Notes: generated by a model not told the origin, from the letters alone. A DNA stretch of 64,000 nt from Microbulbifer celer (GCF_020991125.1 NZ_CP087715.1:1825501-1889500); one strand, 5' to 3'. Positions 1-9,523 are shown, numbered from the stretch's first letter. Program-made: numbers and translations.

Positions 1-1
1 T

Positions 2-814
2 GACTTGAACGTTCTGATTCAGCCAACGGCTTCGGGAACCATCGCGCTTATGCTGACGTGGGCACTCTGGCACATTGGCCGGCGGCTACGCTTTCGCGGC
101 GAATACCTGCGTTTACTGGAAGAAAGAGCGGAATATCTAGAACGGGAACGCAATGCCGAATCCGAGCGTGCAGTAGCAGCCGAACGCACCCGCATCGCGC
201 GGGAGATGCATGATGTGGTGGCACACCAAGTCAGCCTGATGACCGTGCAGGCCGGCGCCGCCAGAACCATCAGCCGCAACAACCCGGAAGCAGCCAGCGA
301 AGCCATGGCTTCGGTAGAAGCGGCAGGCCGCCAAGCCCTGTCGGAAATGCGCCATCTACTAGGCGTGCTGCGCCCAGCCAGCGACGAAACAGCGCTTACT
401 CCGCAGCCCCATCTGAACGATCTGCCCGCCCTGATCGAAAAGGTACGACAGGTCCTGGACAACGTGGAGTATGAAACCTATGGCGACCTGGAAAACATAC
501 CTACCCGAACCGCCCTCGCCGCCTACCGCATCGTTCAGGAGTCATTGACCAACGTCATCAAACATGTCGGAGCCGATGCTATCGTGCATGTCTGTGTACG
601 CGCAGAGCCTGGCCAAATAACTGTTTCCGTTCTCGATGACGGATATGGCGTGGATCAACAGACGAACCAAGAACAACCCAGTGGCGGACATGGTATTGCG
701 GGGATGCGTGAACGCGCCGAATTACTCGGCGGCCACCTGCGCGCCGGTGCGGTGGGTCGCGGTGGCTTTGAGGTCTATGCACAACTGCCCGCTGAAGATG
801 GGGGAGCACAATGA
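2..814 (+). CDS. Sensor histidine kinase, NarL/DesK type (5' end outside window)
   Basis: The frame is open to the left edge, so the N-terminus (normally several membrane helices) is missing; one helix remains near residues 10-25 counted from a TTG at position 5. A coiled linker (about residues 30-60) leads to the HisKA_3 dimerisation/phosphoacceptor motif EMHDVVAH, with phospho-His about residue 69. A HATPase_c domain with a DDGYG box and a GGHGIAGMRER G-box follows. It autophosphorylates and passes phosphate to the regulator encoded next, whose ATG overlaps this stop by 4 nt. The signal sensed cannot be told without the N-terminus. Confidence 0.9.
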   Translation, partial: DLNVLIQPTASGTIALMLTWALWHIGRRLRFRGEYLRLLEERAEYLERERNAESERAVAAERTRIAREMHDVVAHQVSLMTVQAGAARTISRNNPEAASEAMASVEAAGRQALSEMRHLLGVLRPASDETALTPQPHLNDLPALIEKVRQVLDNVEYETYGDLENIPTRTALAAYRIVQESLTNVIKHVGADAIVHVCVRAEPGQITVSVLDDGYGVDQQTNQEQPSGGHGIAGMRERAELLGGHLRAGAVGRGGFEVYAQLPAEDGGAQ

Positions 815-1485
815 TTCGTGTAATGGTGGTGGATGATCAGGCACTGGTGCGACGCGGCTTTGCGCTCGTGCTGGATAACGAGCCCGATATTGAAGTAGTG
901 GCGGAAGCAGGCACTGGCGTCGAGGCCATAGCGGCAGCCCGCGAACAGCAGCCAGACATCATCCTGATGGACATCCGCATGCCGGAAATGGATGGGCTGG
1001 AAGCGACAGCGCAAATCTTGACAACAGATAGCACCACCAGCCGCGTCATCATCCTCACCACCTTCGACCCCGACGAATATGTATTCCGTGCGCTACAGGC
1101 CGGGGCCAGCGGCTTTGTGCTCAAGGATATTCCGCCGGAATCACTGGTAGAGGCCGTCCGCACCGTGGCCGATGGCGGCGCCATGCTTGCCCCGGGCATC
1201 ACCAAACGCCTAATCAGCGAATTCGCGCAAAAGCTGGGAACCGGGCGCAATCTGGCGGAACGATTGGAGCGACTGACCGCTCGGGAGCGCGAAGTACTGA
1301 CGGCAATCGCCACCGGCAAAAGCAATGCTGAAATTGCTGAAACGTTATTTATCGGCCCGGCCACCGTAAAAACCCACGTTTCCAGCCTGCTCTCAAAACT
1401 GGGATTGCGCGATCGCGCCCAGGCTGTGATGTTCGCGTACGAATGTGGCCTGACTACTGTCGGAGGATGCGATGTCGGTTTCTAG
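811..1485 (+). CDS. Response regulator, NarL/LuxR family
   Basis: This 224-residue protein has a CheY-like receiver domain (phospho-acceptor D54 in ILMDIRMPEMDG, acidic pair D8-D9, conserved Lys in VLKDIP) and a C-terminal LuxR-type helix-turn-helix (about residues 155-205, LTAREREVL and VKTHVSSLLSKL). It is the DNA-binding partner of the overlapping kinase. Start and stop overlaps with both neighbours (ATGA upstream, 14 nt downstream) show translational coupling in a three-gene operon. The target genes are unknown; the coupled membrane gene is one candidate. Confidence 0.93.
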   Translation: MIRVMVVDDQALVRRGFALVLDNEPDIEVVAEAGTGVEAIAAAREQQPDIILMDIRMPEMDGLEATAQILTTDSTTSRVIILTTFDPDEYVFRALQAGASGFVLKDIPPESLVEAVRTVADGGAMLAPGITKRLISEFAQKLGTGRNLAERLERLTAREREVLTAIATGKSNAEIAETLFIGPATVKTHVSSLLSKLGLRDRAQAVMFAYECGLTTVGGCDVGF

Positions 1486-1939
1486 CACGACACCTGCTAG
1501 CCCAACACCGGGTTTGCAGCGAAACGCTCTGTATAACCTCGCTGCGATAAGCACGGCGCTTCTCGGATTTTTTCTCACCCTGGGCGCATACGGACATTTT
1601 GGCGCAGTTTGGGGAGAGATTCTGGATGCCGACACGGCTGCACGACGCCGCATCTTCCTTATGCTACCCGGCGTGATGCTCACCGCCACCGCGGTATTGA
1701 ATATCCTGCTAAGTAAACCGCTTTGGCAGGCGCGCAGTTATGCGCTCAACGTCGGACTTGCCGGCAACCTGCTGACTACGTCGTATTTGGTCTATCTGCT
1801 AGTGCGTGGTGTACCTGACCACCCCATCGGAGCCTTTTTAGCCCTGGAAATCTCGTATGTCGTTTTATTGGCGGGAATACGGGCGGGACTGGTTTGGCCG
1901 GTGGTGATGAAAACGCCTACTGATGTGAATAGTAGTTAG
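1472..1939 (+). CDS. Small four-helix membrane protein of unknown function
   Basis: This 155-residue protein has a short polar N-terminus and four hydrophobic segments (about 25-45, 65-82, 95-112 and 122-140). No family was recognised. It starts 14 nt inside the response-regulator gene, so it is translated with the two-component pair. In LiaRS/DesKR-like systems a co-transcribed membrane protein is often the sensed partner or a target; that role here is inference only. Confidence 0.7.
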   Translation: MSVSSTTPASPTPGLQRNALYNLAAISTALLGFFLTLGAYGHFGAVWGEILDADTAARRRIFLMLPGVMLTATAVLNILLSKPLWQARSYALNVGLAGNLLTTSYLVYLLVRGVPDHPIGAFLALEISYVVLLAGIRAGLVWPVVMKTPTDVNSS

Positions 1940-2038
1940 AGATTAATATTCAATCGGTCATTCGCTGCGCACGGTGTCCAGGCCCTCGAATAAGTGCGAC
2001 CCGCTATTCCCTGATTGAAACGGCTAAAGCCAATCAGC

Positions 2039-3001
2039 TTAAGCGGTTACATCGATTGCAATTTTGCCGCGCAAACCATTTGACTTTTTCTCAAGCCGAG
2101 CATGTGCGAGACCGATTTCAGAAAGCGGATACGTTGCACCGACATGTGGTTTGAGCTGTCCTCTTTCCACCAAACGAGAAAGGTCATCTAACTTGCCTCG
2201 ATTTTGGCGGGTGAAGACAAAGTGATAGCTGGCATTTCGTCCCCAGGCTTCGATAAGGTTTTGAGGGCTTGCAATGTCTACGATACTGACAACCCGGCCC
2301 AGTTGATCTAACACTAATGGACTTCTCGTAAGCGTATCGCCACCTATGGTATCAAGTACGACGTTCACCCCCTTTCCGTTCGTTGCTAAGAGCACCGCCT
2401 CAACATAATCGGTTTGCTTGTAGTCAATAACGACGTCTGCGCCTAAACTTTTTGCAAACTCTGCGTTTTGCGAAGACACAGTTGTTAGCACTCGCGCACC
2501 CGCCGCTTTAGCAATCTGAACTGCAATGTGTCCAACACCGCCAGCGCCACCATGAACCAGAATGGTTTCACCCACTTGTAGATTGACTCTGGTAATCAAC
2601 GCCTCCCAGACTGTACCGCCAACTAAGCTCAGTGCTGCTGCTTCAAGATGAGTAAGTGAACTGGGCTTAAGGCCAACTATTGATTCATGAGCAACATGAT
2701 ATTCGGCATAGCTACCTTGACCGACAAAGATTTCAGGTGTGTACCACACTTCATCACCGGGCTTGAATGCCGTCACACTAGGACCAACTGACTCAATTAC
2801 GCCAGAAACGTCGTGTCCCGTAATCGCTGGCAGTGGAACATAATCTTTATAATCTCCGCGTCTAACCTGGTAGTCCAGCGGGTTGACGGAGGTCGCATGG
2901 ACCCTCACCAAAACCTGCCCTGTACCAGGTACTGGTTTGGGCAATACAACGTCACTAAAACTATCAGGTCCACCAAAAGACTTTAAAATCATTGCTCTCA
3001 T
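2039..3001 (-). CDS. NADPH-dependent oxidoreductase, quinone oxidoreductase-like (MDR superfamily)
   Basis: The 320-residue protein starts at [11 protein letters not shown], an ATG preceded by GGTGAAAAT; a longer in-frame form would add 21 non-conserved residues. It has an N-terminal GroES-like domain ([12 protein letters not shown]) and a Rossmann fold with the nucleotide motif [15 protein letters not shown]. Catalytic and structural zinc ligands are not evident, so a zinc-free NADPH:quinone or enal reductase is more likely than an alcohol dehydrogenase. It stands alone, convergent to the upstream operon, and its base composition is lower in G+C than its neighbours, which suggests acquisition. 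Confidence 0.88.
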   Translation of the reverse strand: MRAMILKSFGGPDSFSDVVLPKPVPGTGQVLVRVHATSVNPLDYQVRRGDYKDYVPLPAITGHDVSGVIESVGPSVTAFKPGDEVWYTPEIFVGQGSYAEYHVAHESIVGLKPSSLTHLEAAALSLVGGTVWEALITRVNLQVGETILVHGGAGGVGHIAVQIAKAAGARVLTTVSSQNAEFAKSLGADVVIDYKQTDYVEAVLLATNGKGVNVVLDTIGGDTLTRSPLVLDQLGRVVSIVDIASPQNLIEAWGRNASYHFVFTRQNRGKLDDLSRLVERGQLKPHVGATYPLSEIGLAHARLEKKSNGLRGKIAIDVTA

Positions 3002-3083
3002 ATTTTCACCTATCCATATAAACAAATAGGGTAGACCATCATTTTTGGCATAACGTCCGCTCAATCAAATTAATGCCATAACG

Positions 3084-3098
3084 TTGATCTGGCCCCAT
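3084..3098. repeat. TTGATCTGGCCCCAT repeat, copy 1
   Basis: This 15 bp sequence abuts the polB stop codon. An identical copy lies at 10515-10529, just past the stop of another leftward gene, and a decayed copy lies at 9535-9549. Read on the other strand it begins ATGGGGCCAGATCAA, close to the TGGGGTCAG ends of the element at 18035-18194. It is probably a transposon-end-like dispersed repeat. Confidence 0.6.
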
Positions 3099-5480
3099 TC
3101 ATGCTTCCACTCCGAACAGGCCCAGCTGGCCATCCACCAGGCTGTCAAAATCCAGATCGATAAAGGGCAATATGGCATCGGCTACCGGCTTGAGCTGCCG
3201 GTCGATATAGTGTTGGTAATCCATCGGTGACTGGCGGTGATCCACCGGCTCCGGGCCGTTGAGAGTGATCACGTAGCGAATCCAGCCCTTGTTCTGATAA
3301 CGGGGTGACAACCCTTTCTCTCGGCGGCGTTCATCGGCCAGTCGCGCCGCGCGCACATGGGGTGGTACGTTTTTTACGTATTGCTCCAGCTTGCGCCTGA
3401 GCCGCTTGCGATACACCAGCTGCTCGTCCATGTCCCCTGCCCGGGTTTTCTCCACCGTCTCGCGAATAAAGCCGGACGGATCAACACTCTTAAACACCAT
3501 CCCGTAGAGTTGGGTCTGGAACTGCTTGGCCAGGGCGGTCCAGTCGCTGCGCACCGTTTCCAGGCCCTTGAATACCAGCTTTTCCTCATCCCCATTTACC
3601 ACCAGACCTGCGTAGCGTTTCTTGGAGCCGGCCTCGGAGCCGCGAATGGTGGGCATCAAAAAGCGCTGGTAGTGGGTTTCGAATTCCATCTCCAATTCGC
3701 ACTCCAACGCCAGCTCTTGTTTGAGCTTGTCCCGCCAGCGCGTATTGATCTCGCTGGCCAGGCGCTTGCCGATCACATCGGCCTCCTCCGGGCTGGGTTG
3801 GCCGCTCAGCCAGACGAAGGTGGAATCGGTATCGCCGTAGATGACCTGGTGCCCCAGTTCCTCAATCCAACGGGCAGTCTGCTGCATGATTTCGTGACCG
3901 CGCAGGGTAATGGAGCTGGCCAGACGCGTGTCATAAAAACGGCAGCCCCCACTTCCTAGCACCCCGTAAAAGGAGTTCATGATGATCTTGATGGCCTGGG
4001 AGCGAGCGGCATCTTGTTCATGCTTGGCGATGTCCCGCTGGGCCCAGAGATTGGTAATGATGTCCGGTAGGAAGTGCTTGTCACGGGAAAAGCGCGCACC
4101 GCGAAAACCGGGGATGGTGTTGTCATCAGCCAATCCCTCAATCAGTCCCATAGGATCGATCTTGAAGGTGCGGATAATGCTGGGATACAGGCTCTTGAAA
4201 TCCAGCACCAGCACGTTGTCGTAAAGGCCCGGCCGGGAGTCCATCACATAGCCGCCGGGACTCGCCAGGCCACCGTCCGCCGGCAGGTTGGGCGCCACAT
4301 AGCGGCTGCGGTGCAGTTTGGGCAGGTAGAGATTGGTGAAGGCCGCCACGGAGCCGCCGCTGCGATCCAGCTCAAGGCCGGTGAGCTGGGCCCGCAGGCG
4401 CAGGTAATCCAGCAAGCGGGTGTGCTGGAAAATATCCCAGACCAGGCGGCAGTCTTCCAGGTTGTAGGCGGCCAGCTTGGGTTTATTATGGCGAAAGTCG
4501 TGTTCAATCGCCGCCAGGCGGTTGTCCACATCTTCGGTGTCTTTGCCCCTGCCCAGCAGGGTCTGGGCGACGAATTCCAGACTAAAGCTTTCGAAGTTGT
4601 AGGTGGCACTCTTCAGGCCGTCGATGCCATCCAGCACCACCCGGCCCGGCAGCGTCACGAAGCCCGGGCCGCCTGCCCGGCCATCCCGCCAGCGGGCATC
4701 GGTGCCACCGCGCCCCAGCTTCAGGCGCAGGCCATAGCGCCCAGCCCTTTTCAGCAGCAGCCGAAAATCAAAGTCCACCACCGACCAGCCAATAATGATA
4801 TCCGGGTCCAGGCATCGGATCCTGGCCTCCAGGGCCTTGAGAAGAGCCCGTTCGTCATCCACCCAGTGGATGGTGGTTTCAGCACTCTCAGGCTGGCCCT
4901 CCGCCGAGTCCGGCCCCAAGTCCGGCATTGCCCCCACCATCAGCACCTCCTCCACGCGATCACCGTAGAGACCGATGGAATACAGCTCGCCCTGGCCGGA
5001 GCACTCCACGTCCAGAGAAACCACCGTGAAATCCGGCTGCACCTCGGCGCCCTTGAGGCGCACGTTGCGATATTCCGTATAGCCGTCTTTAGCCCGGACC
5101 ACACCTTCAAAGTAAAGGCCGCCCCGGGCAAAGCGCTCCATCAGGTAGCGGTCGTGGAGACGAAAATCCGCTTCAAACACCTCGATACCGCGATGCTGCA
5201 ACAGGGTCTGGGCCCGGCGGTGGGCGTCGATGGTGGGAAAATACAGCATGGCCGCCTCCTCGCGGCCAAAGGTCTGGAAGCCCAGCTGCTGCCAATCGTA
5301 AGGCACGCCGGCCAGAGCTTCGGTCACCTGATCCCGGTCCGCCACCTTCACCATAAAAACCGGGCGCTCTCCTTCAATAACCAGCTTGGCCGGGCCTTCG
5401 GGCGTGGCCAGCCAGTAGTGGATGCAGGTGCTGCCGCGCTGGTCAAAGCTGTGGCGAGTGAGGAGGAATCCTTGAGGCAA
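3099..5480 (-). CDS. polB: DNA polymerase II (family B), SOS polymerase
   Basis: The 793-residue enzyme has a 3'-5' exonuclease domain (ExoI SLDVEC with D157/E159, ExoII IIIGWSVVDFDF near 228-239, ExoIII YNLED 339-343) and the family B polymerase motifs A (DFKSLYPS, 427-434), B (KIIMNSFYG, 498-506) and C (YGDTDS, 548-553), followed by KKRYAG. All catalytic residues are present. It replicates across damage and restarts forks. The start is taken as TTG at 5480; no ATG lies in frame upstream and the alignment with the E. coli N-terminus begins here. A LexA box 48 bp upstream fits SOS control. Pieces of a second polB lie at 9430 and 15224. Confidence 0.96.
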   Translation of the reverse strand: MPQGFLLTRHSFDQRGSTCIHYWLATPEGPAKLVIEGERPVFMVKVADRDQVTEALAGVPYDWQQLGFQTFGREEAAMLYFPTIDAHRRAQTLLQHRGIEVFEADFRLHDRYLMERFARGGLYFEGVVRAKDGYTEYRNVRLKGAEVQPDFTVVSLDVECSGQGELYSIGLYGDRVEEVLMVGAMPDLGPDSAEGQPESAETTIHWVDDERALLKALEARIRCLDPDIIIGWSVVDFDFRLLLKRAGRYGLRLKLGRGGTDARWRDGRAGGPGFVTLPGRVVLDGIDGLKSATYNFESFSLEFVAQTLLGRGKDTEDVDNRLAAIEHDFRHNKPKLAAYNLEDCRLVWDIFQHTRLLDYLRLRAQLTGLELDRSGGSVAAFTNLYLPKLHRSRYVAPNLPADGGLASPGGYVMDSRPGLYDNVLVLDFKSLYPSIIRTFKIDPMGLIEGLADDNTIPGFRGARFSRDKHFLPDIITNLWAQRDIAKHEQDAARSQAIKIIMNSFYGVLGSGGCRFYDTRLASSITLRGHEIMQQTARWIEELGHQVIYGDTDSTFVWLSGQPSPEEADVIGKRLASEINTRWRDKLKQELALECELEMEFETHYQRFLMPTIRGSEAGSKKRYAGLVVNGDEEKLVFKGLETVRSDWTALAKQFQTQLYGMVFKSVDPSGFIRETVEKTRAGDMDEQLVYRKRLRRKLEQYVKNVPPHVRAARLADERRREKGLSPRYQNKGWIRYVITLNGPEPVDHRQSPMDYQHYIDRQLKPVADAILPFIDLDFDSLVDGQLGLFGVEA

Positions 5481-5527
5481 AAGGCTGTTCTGGGTTGAGA
5501 TTTGGATTAGAGATTGGCGCCATTCTA

Positions 5528-5543
5528 CTGGATAAATACACAG
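5528..5543. promoter_or_regulatory. LexA (SOS) box upstream of polB
   Basis: CTGGATAAATACACAG matches CTG-N10-CAG and differs from the palindromic consensus CTGTATATATATACAG at three inner positions. It lies 48 bp before the polB start, where a repressor site is expected; polB (dinA) is a LexA target in E. coli. The rest of 5481-5778 shows no convincing gene or other signal. Confidence 0.75.
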
Positions 5544-5778
5544 ATATCAGCAATCGCCAGCGCTGGACGCGAGGGCTGTTGCGGCCAGCCAAAAGATTGC
5601 GTCGATACTTACTAATGCGTCATTGACTTCCATGGCCGCTGGTGTACTGGCCGGCTGAGCGGTTGGCACATTTCTGCTCGGTCGCTCGTTAACCCATCTT
5701 GGACGGGATTGAAGCGGCGAATCACTCGAAAAAATCCGTAAAGCCGTGAAAGAGCGAGTCGCCAATTCCTTATTCTTC

Positions 5779-6675
5779 CTAACATCTCTCCAATCGCGCA
5801 GCCACTTCCCCTGCCAGCTCGATGAATGCCCGCGCCGCAGCACTCTGATAAGCGCCCTTGCGCCGCAACAGCACGGCGGTGCGCTGTAGGCGAACAGGAT
5901 CGAGCGCGAGGGCCACCAAGCCTTCATGGGCATGCGCGATGGGCGTGGGCAGTAAGGTAGACAGTGGCGTCCTGCGCACGATTTCGGTAACTGCACTGAT
6001 GGCATTGGCCTCCATCCGCACCTGGGGATGAATGCCGTTTTGCTGGCAGAAGCGATCAATCTGCTCGCGGGTGGCAAACTCCGTACCGAGCAGAACCAGC
6101 GATTGCGCACTCAGTGCCTCCAACCCGATGGACTGCGCCTTGGCCAAGGGGTGCCGGTTATTGACCACCAGCGCCAGCGTTTCAACCAAGAGCGGACTGG
6201 TCTCAATGTCCTGGGCCTGCACGTCCTCGAACGCGATCCCCACATCCAGCAGATCCGCGAGTAATAGCTCCTCCATCCGCTCCTGGGAGACCTCCCGCAC
6301 GTCCATGGTGATAGACGGATAACGGCCGTGAAAGGCTTCGACCAAGGGGCCTACCAGGTAGGTCGTGAAGGTTGGCGTGACCGCCACCCGAAGCGAGCCT
6401 CGGCTGAGGTCGCTGACATCATGGATGGCGCGCTTGGCCTCCTGTAGCTCTTGCGCTGCTCGGCGTGCATAGCGCAGGTAGACCTCACCCGCATCGGTCA
6501 GCCGCGTCGTCCGCCCCGAGCGGTCGAACAACTGCGCATCAAGGCTTTCCTCCAACTGCCTGACCTGCTGCGACAGGGCCGGTTGGGATACATGTAAGGC
6601 CGCAGCGGCCCGGGTGAAGCTCAGATGCTCCGCCACTGCGAGAAAGTACTGGATGTGTCGGGCAAGCATAGCCAC
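5779..6675 (-). CDS. cynR: LysR-family regulator of the cyanate operon
   Basis: The 298-residue protein has an N-terminal winged helix-turn-helix (residues 4-62, with [21 protein letters not shown]) and a LysR substrate-binding domain (about 90-290). It is divergent from cynT-cynS, the arrangement of E. coli cynR, whose product activates cynTS in response to cyanate. The 105 bp between the divergent starts holds an inverted repeat suited to LysR binding. Naming rests on family plus position. Confidence 0.88.
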   Translation of the reverse strand: MAMLARHIQYFLAVAEHLSFTRAAAALHVSQPALSQQVRQLEESLDAQLFDRSGRTTRLTDAGEVYLRYARRAAQELQEAKRAIHDVSDLSRGSLRVAVTPTFTTYLVGPLVEAFHGRYPSITMDVREVSQERMEELLLADLLDVGIAFEDVQAQDIETSPLLVETLALVVNNRHPLAKAQSIGLEALSAQSLVLLGTEFATREQIDRFCQQNGIHPQVRMEANAISAVTEIVRRTPLSTLLPTPIAHAHEGLVALALDPVRLQRTAVLLRRKGAYQSAAARAFIELAGEVAARLERC

Positions 6676-6690
6676 TCACATAAGATTACC

Positions 6691-6705
6691 TGATGGAGAT
6701 CATCA
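6691..6705. promoter_or_regulatory. Probable CynR operator between cynR and cynT
   Basis: TGATGGAGATCATCA has perfect 5 bp inverted arms and is the best LysR-type dyad in the divergent intergenic region. A wider pair, CATAAG (6679-6684) and CTTATG (6722-6727), flanks it. Binding is inferred. Confidence 0.45.
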
Positions 6706-6780
6706 TAAATGAGACTTTTACCTTATGCCAGGCGATCCGTAACCTTTGTCTCCACACACCGAGAGACAGAGGTAATAGCC

Positions 6781-7440
6781 ATGAAAGACATCATTGACGG
6801 CTTCCTGAAATTCCAGCGAAACGTCTTCCCCCAGCGAGCCAAGCTGTTCAAGGATCTGGCCACCCAGCAAAGCCCACGGGCGCTGTTCATCTCCTGCTCC
6901 GACAGCCGACTGGTGCCAGAACTGGTCACCCAGCGCGAGCCAGGCGACCTGTTCGTCATCCGCAATGCCGGCAACATCGTGCCGTCTTACGGCCCTGAGC
7001 CAGGCGGTGTATCCGCCTCGGTCGAGTATGCTGTCGCTGCGCTGCAAGTCGCGGACATCGTGATCTGCGGCCACTCTGACTGCGGCGCCATGACCGCCAT
7101 CTCCACCTGCAAATGCCTGGACCACATGCCCGCCGTAGCCAGTTGGCTGCGCTACGCCGACTCCGCCCGGGTCGTCAACGAAGCCCACCACCATGAGGAC
7201 GGGCACAGCAAGGTCAGGGCCATGGTGCGTGAAAACGTCATCGCCCAGCTGGCCAATATCCAGACCCACCCGTCAGTACGCCTCGCCCTTGACGAGGGTC
7301 GTGTCACCCTGCACGGCTGGATCTACGACATCGAGAGCGGCCGTATCGATGCTTTCGATGGCAGCACCGGCGACTTCGTATCCCTCGCAGACAACCCGCA
7401 AGTACACGCTATTTCCCATCCAACCAAGCACATTGCCTGA
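6781..7440 (+). CDS. cynT: Carbonic anhydrase, beta class, cyanate-linked
   Basis: The 219-residue enzyme starts at [12 protein letters not shown], behind an AGAGGT ribosome site, and follows E. coli CynT closely throughout. Zinc ligands are visible: Cys and Asp/Arg in [11 protein letters not shown], and HxxC in [10 protein letters not shown]. It hydrates the CO2 released by cyanase, regenerating the bicarbonate that cyanase consumes and preventing CO2 loss from the cell. It is 36 nt upstream of cynS in the same operon. Confidence 0.96.
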   Translation: MKDIIDGFLKFQRNVFPQRAKLFKDLATQQSPRALFISCSDSRLVPELVTQREPGDLFVIRNAGNIVPSYGPEPGGVSASVEYAVAALQVADIVICGHSDCGAMTAISTCKCLDHMPAVASWLRYADSARVVNEAHHHEDGHSKVRAMVRENVIAQLANIQTHPSVRLALDEGRVTLHGWIYDIESGRIDAFDGSTGDFVSLADNPQVHAISHPTKHIA

Positions 7441-7476
7441 ACACTGAAACTCCAATCAACCCAAGGAGACAACACC

Positions 7477-7947
7477 ATGATCCAGTCGCAAGCCACCCAG
7501 AGCGTTCGGCAGGCCCTGACCGAAGCCATCCTCATGGCCAAGGCCCGCAAAGACCTGTCGTATGCCCAGATCACCGAGGGCACCGGCCTATCCGAAGCCT
7601 TCATCACCGCCGCGCTGCTGGGCCAGCATCCGCTGCCCGCCAGCGCAGCCCAGGTGGTCGGTGAAAAGCTCGGCCTTGACGTCGATAGCATTGCCCTGCT
7701 GCAAACCGTACCGGTGCGCGGCTGCATGGAGCGCGGTGTGCCGACCGACCCTACGATCTATCGCTTCTACGAGATTCTCCAAGTCTACGGCACCACGCTG
7801 AAGGCACTGGTACACGAGAAGTTCGGAGACGGCATCATCAGTGCTATCAACTTCAAGCTGGACATCAAGAAGGTCGAAGATCCAGAAGGCGGCTCCCGCG
7901 CGGTGATCACGCTGGACGGCAAGTACCTGCCGACCAAACCTTTCTAA
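7477..7947 (+). CDS. cynS: Cyanate hydratase (cyanase)
   Basis: The 156 residues equal the usual length. An N-terminal helical domain precedes the catalytic C-terminal part with [14 protein letters not shown] and [12 protein letters not shown]. The active-site residues R96, E99 and S122 are all present at the E. coli numbering. The decamer converts cyanate plus bicarbonate to carbamate and CO2, then ammonia. An AAGGAGA ribosome site lies before the ATG. A GC-rich hairpin follows the stop, with a deaminase-like gene after it. Confidence 0.97.
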   Translation: MIQSQATQSVRQALTEAILMAKARKDLSYAQITEGTGLSEAFITAALLGQHPLPASAAQVVGEKLGLDVDSIALLQTVPVRGCMERGVPTDPTIYRFYEILQVYGTTLKALVHEKFGDGIISAINFKLDIKKVEDPEGGSRAVITLDGKYLPTKPF

Positions 7948-7960
7948 ACCCACGGTAAAC

Positions 7961-7988
7961 GGCCCGACGCCTGACGGCGTCCGGGCCC
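7961..7988 (+). terminator. Hairpin after cynS
   Basis: GGCCCGACGCC, loop TGAC, and GGCGTCCGGGCC form a strong GC stem with one bulge. Only a weak T tract follows, so it could be a partial terminator or a stability element that lowers expression of the downstream amidohydrolase. Confidence 0.55.
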
Positions 7989-8122
7989 AATCTTCCTGGA
8001 CCGGTAAACATCGATGAAAGCGTTACTGACTAACTTCCCTACGGCCTTTGTTCACAGGCAATGGGTACTCCAACAACTGATGCACATCGGTATTGCATGA
8101 ACCGATGTGAGGAACGAAACAC

Positions 8123-9346
8123 ATGGATATTATCTTTCGAAACGTACGCGTCGATGATGCGCAACCGTTGATGGATGTAGGTGTGCAGGACGGCAAGATC
8201 GCAGCGGTTGCCCCTACCATAGCAGCACACGCGAAGCACGAAATCCAAGGCAATGGGAATGTGCTGATTCCGGGGTTTGTCGAAGGCCACCTGCATCTGG
8301 AAAAAGCCAATGTCATGCATCGTAGGGCCAATCGCTCGGGTACCTTGAGTGAGGCCATTGCGGTGACTGCAGAACTCAAGCCCACACTGACCCAAGAAGA
8401 CATCCTGGAGCGTTCGACCCAGGTATTGCGCACATTGGTGCAGGCGGGCAGCACCCACGTCCGTGCCCACGCCGAGTTCGATCCGTCACAGGGGTTCACC
8501 GGCCTGGATGTGGTGTTGGAACTGCGCAACAGATTCCGTAATTTCATTGATATCCAGGTGGTCGCTTTTCCGCAGGAAGGGATACTGAAGCTGCCCGGCA
8601 TGAAGGAAATGATGGTCGAAGCCATGGACAAGGGTGCCGATGTCGTTGGCGGCATTCCTTACAACGATATATCCCCCATTGAACACATCGACTTCGTCTT
8701 CGACCTGGCCAAGCGCTACGGCAAGGACATCGATTTCCACCAGGATTTCGCCGATGATGCTGAGCACATGACTATCGAATACGTGGCCCGCAAGACTCTC
8801 GCCGAGGGCTATCAAGGGCGTGTCTGCGTTGGTCACCTTACAAGCCTGGCGGCTGTGGCACCCGAGCGGCAGGCACCCATCATCGAGTTACTGCGCAAGG
8901 CTGGTATCAGCGTGATGTGCTTGCCCGCCACCGACCTGCATCTGGGCGCCCGCGGCGACAGCCATAACGTGCGCCGGACTTTGACCCCAGTGCGGGCACT
9001 GCGCGATGGCGGCGTGAACATCTGCCTGGCGACCAATAACATCCGCAATGCGTTCACCCCTTATGGCACTGGCGATCTGCTGAACATCGCGCAACTTGCC
9101 CTGCCAGCCTGCCATCTGGGCGGTGCGGATGACCAAGCCACGGTGCTCTCCATGCTTACCACAAACCCGGCAAAAGCCCTGAGGTTGAATAATTACGGCC
9201 TGGCAGTGGGCAAGGATGCGGACTTGGTCCTGCTGGACACCCGTGCGGTCAGTGATGTCATTCTCGATCTACCCGCGCGGCTGATGGTGCTTAAGCGCGG
9301 TAGAGTTGTGGCGACATTCGAGCAACGTCGCTCAGTGGTATTCTGA
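8123..9346 (+). CDS. Cytosine deaminase/AtzC-like amidohydrolase, metal Asp replaced by Asn
   Basis: The 407-residue protein belongs to the amidohydrolase superfamily, closest by eye to N-isopropylammelide hydrolase (AtzC) and cytosine deaminase (CodA). It keeps the HxH metal pair in EGHLHLEK (H56, H58, with K61), H206 in DFHQD and H238 in VGHLTS. The strand-8 Asp that binds metal and activates water in AtzC/CodA (AtzC motif ASDNIRD) is Asn305 here (ATNNIRN), while the following PYGTGDLL is conserved. It follows cynS by 175 bp in the same direction. It might release cyanate or ammonia from a heterocycle, or have a changed reaction; the substrate is unknown. Confidence 0.85.
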   Translation: MDIIFRNVRVDDAQPLMDVGVQDGKIAAVAPTIAAHAKHEIQGNGNVLIPGFVEGHLHLEKANVMHRRANRSGTLSEAIAVTAELKPTLTQEDILERSTQVLRTLVQAGSTHVRAHAEFDPSQGFTGLDVVLELRNRFRNFIDIQVVAFPQEGILKLPGMKEMMVEAMDKGADVVGGIPYNDISPIEHIDFVFDLAKRYGKDIDFHQDFADDAEHMTIEYVARKTLAEGYQGRVCVGHLTSLAAVAPERQAPIIELLRKAGISVMCLPATDLHLGARGDSHNVRRTLTPVRALRDGGVNICLATNNIRNAFTPYGTGDLLNIAQLALPACHLGGADDQATVLSMLTTNPAKALRLNNYGLAVGKDADLVLLDTRAVSDVILDLPARLMVLKRGRVVATFEQRRSVVF

Positions 9347-9429
9347 GATCTCATGATCAAGCTAAACGACAGGCAGAAGTCCTCTTCCGAAGGGCAGTTT
9401 TGGGGTTAGATCTGCCTATCGCCACAGTG

Positions 9430-9523
9430 ACGCTCGCCCTCAATGAGCAGCTTGACCGGGCCCTCGGACGTGGTCAGCCAGTAGTGGATACAGCTGCTGC
9501 CGCGCTGGTCAGGGCTGCGGCGA
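9430..9523 (-). pseudogene. Remnant 1 of the 5' end of a second polB
   Basis: About 80 of 94 bases match 5365-5458 of the intact gene in the same orientation. Translated leftward it reads DQRGSSCIHYWLTTSEGP, against DQRGSTCIHYWLATPEGP in PolB, so the reading frame and conservative changes are kept. Homology stops abruptly on both sides. Two bases later (9526-9549) comes a copy, with four mismatches, of the 24 bp that flank the 3' end of intact polB. The remaining 9347-9683 shows nothing else recognisable. Confidence 0.85.

Noticed and set aside
4074-5498. 474-codon open frame antisense to polB
   Set aside because: It lies wholly opposite a gene with complete catalytic motifs, has no family motif and no ribosome site. 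Long antisense frames are common in GC-rich coding DNA.
5547-6110. 187-codon leftward frame overlapping cynR
   Set aside because: It overlaps the conserved end of the LysR gene in another frame and has no family features.
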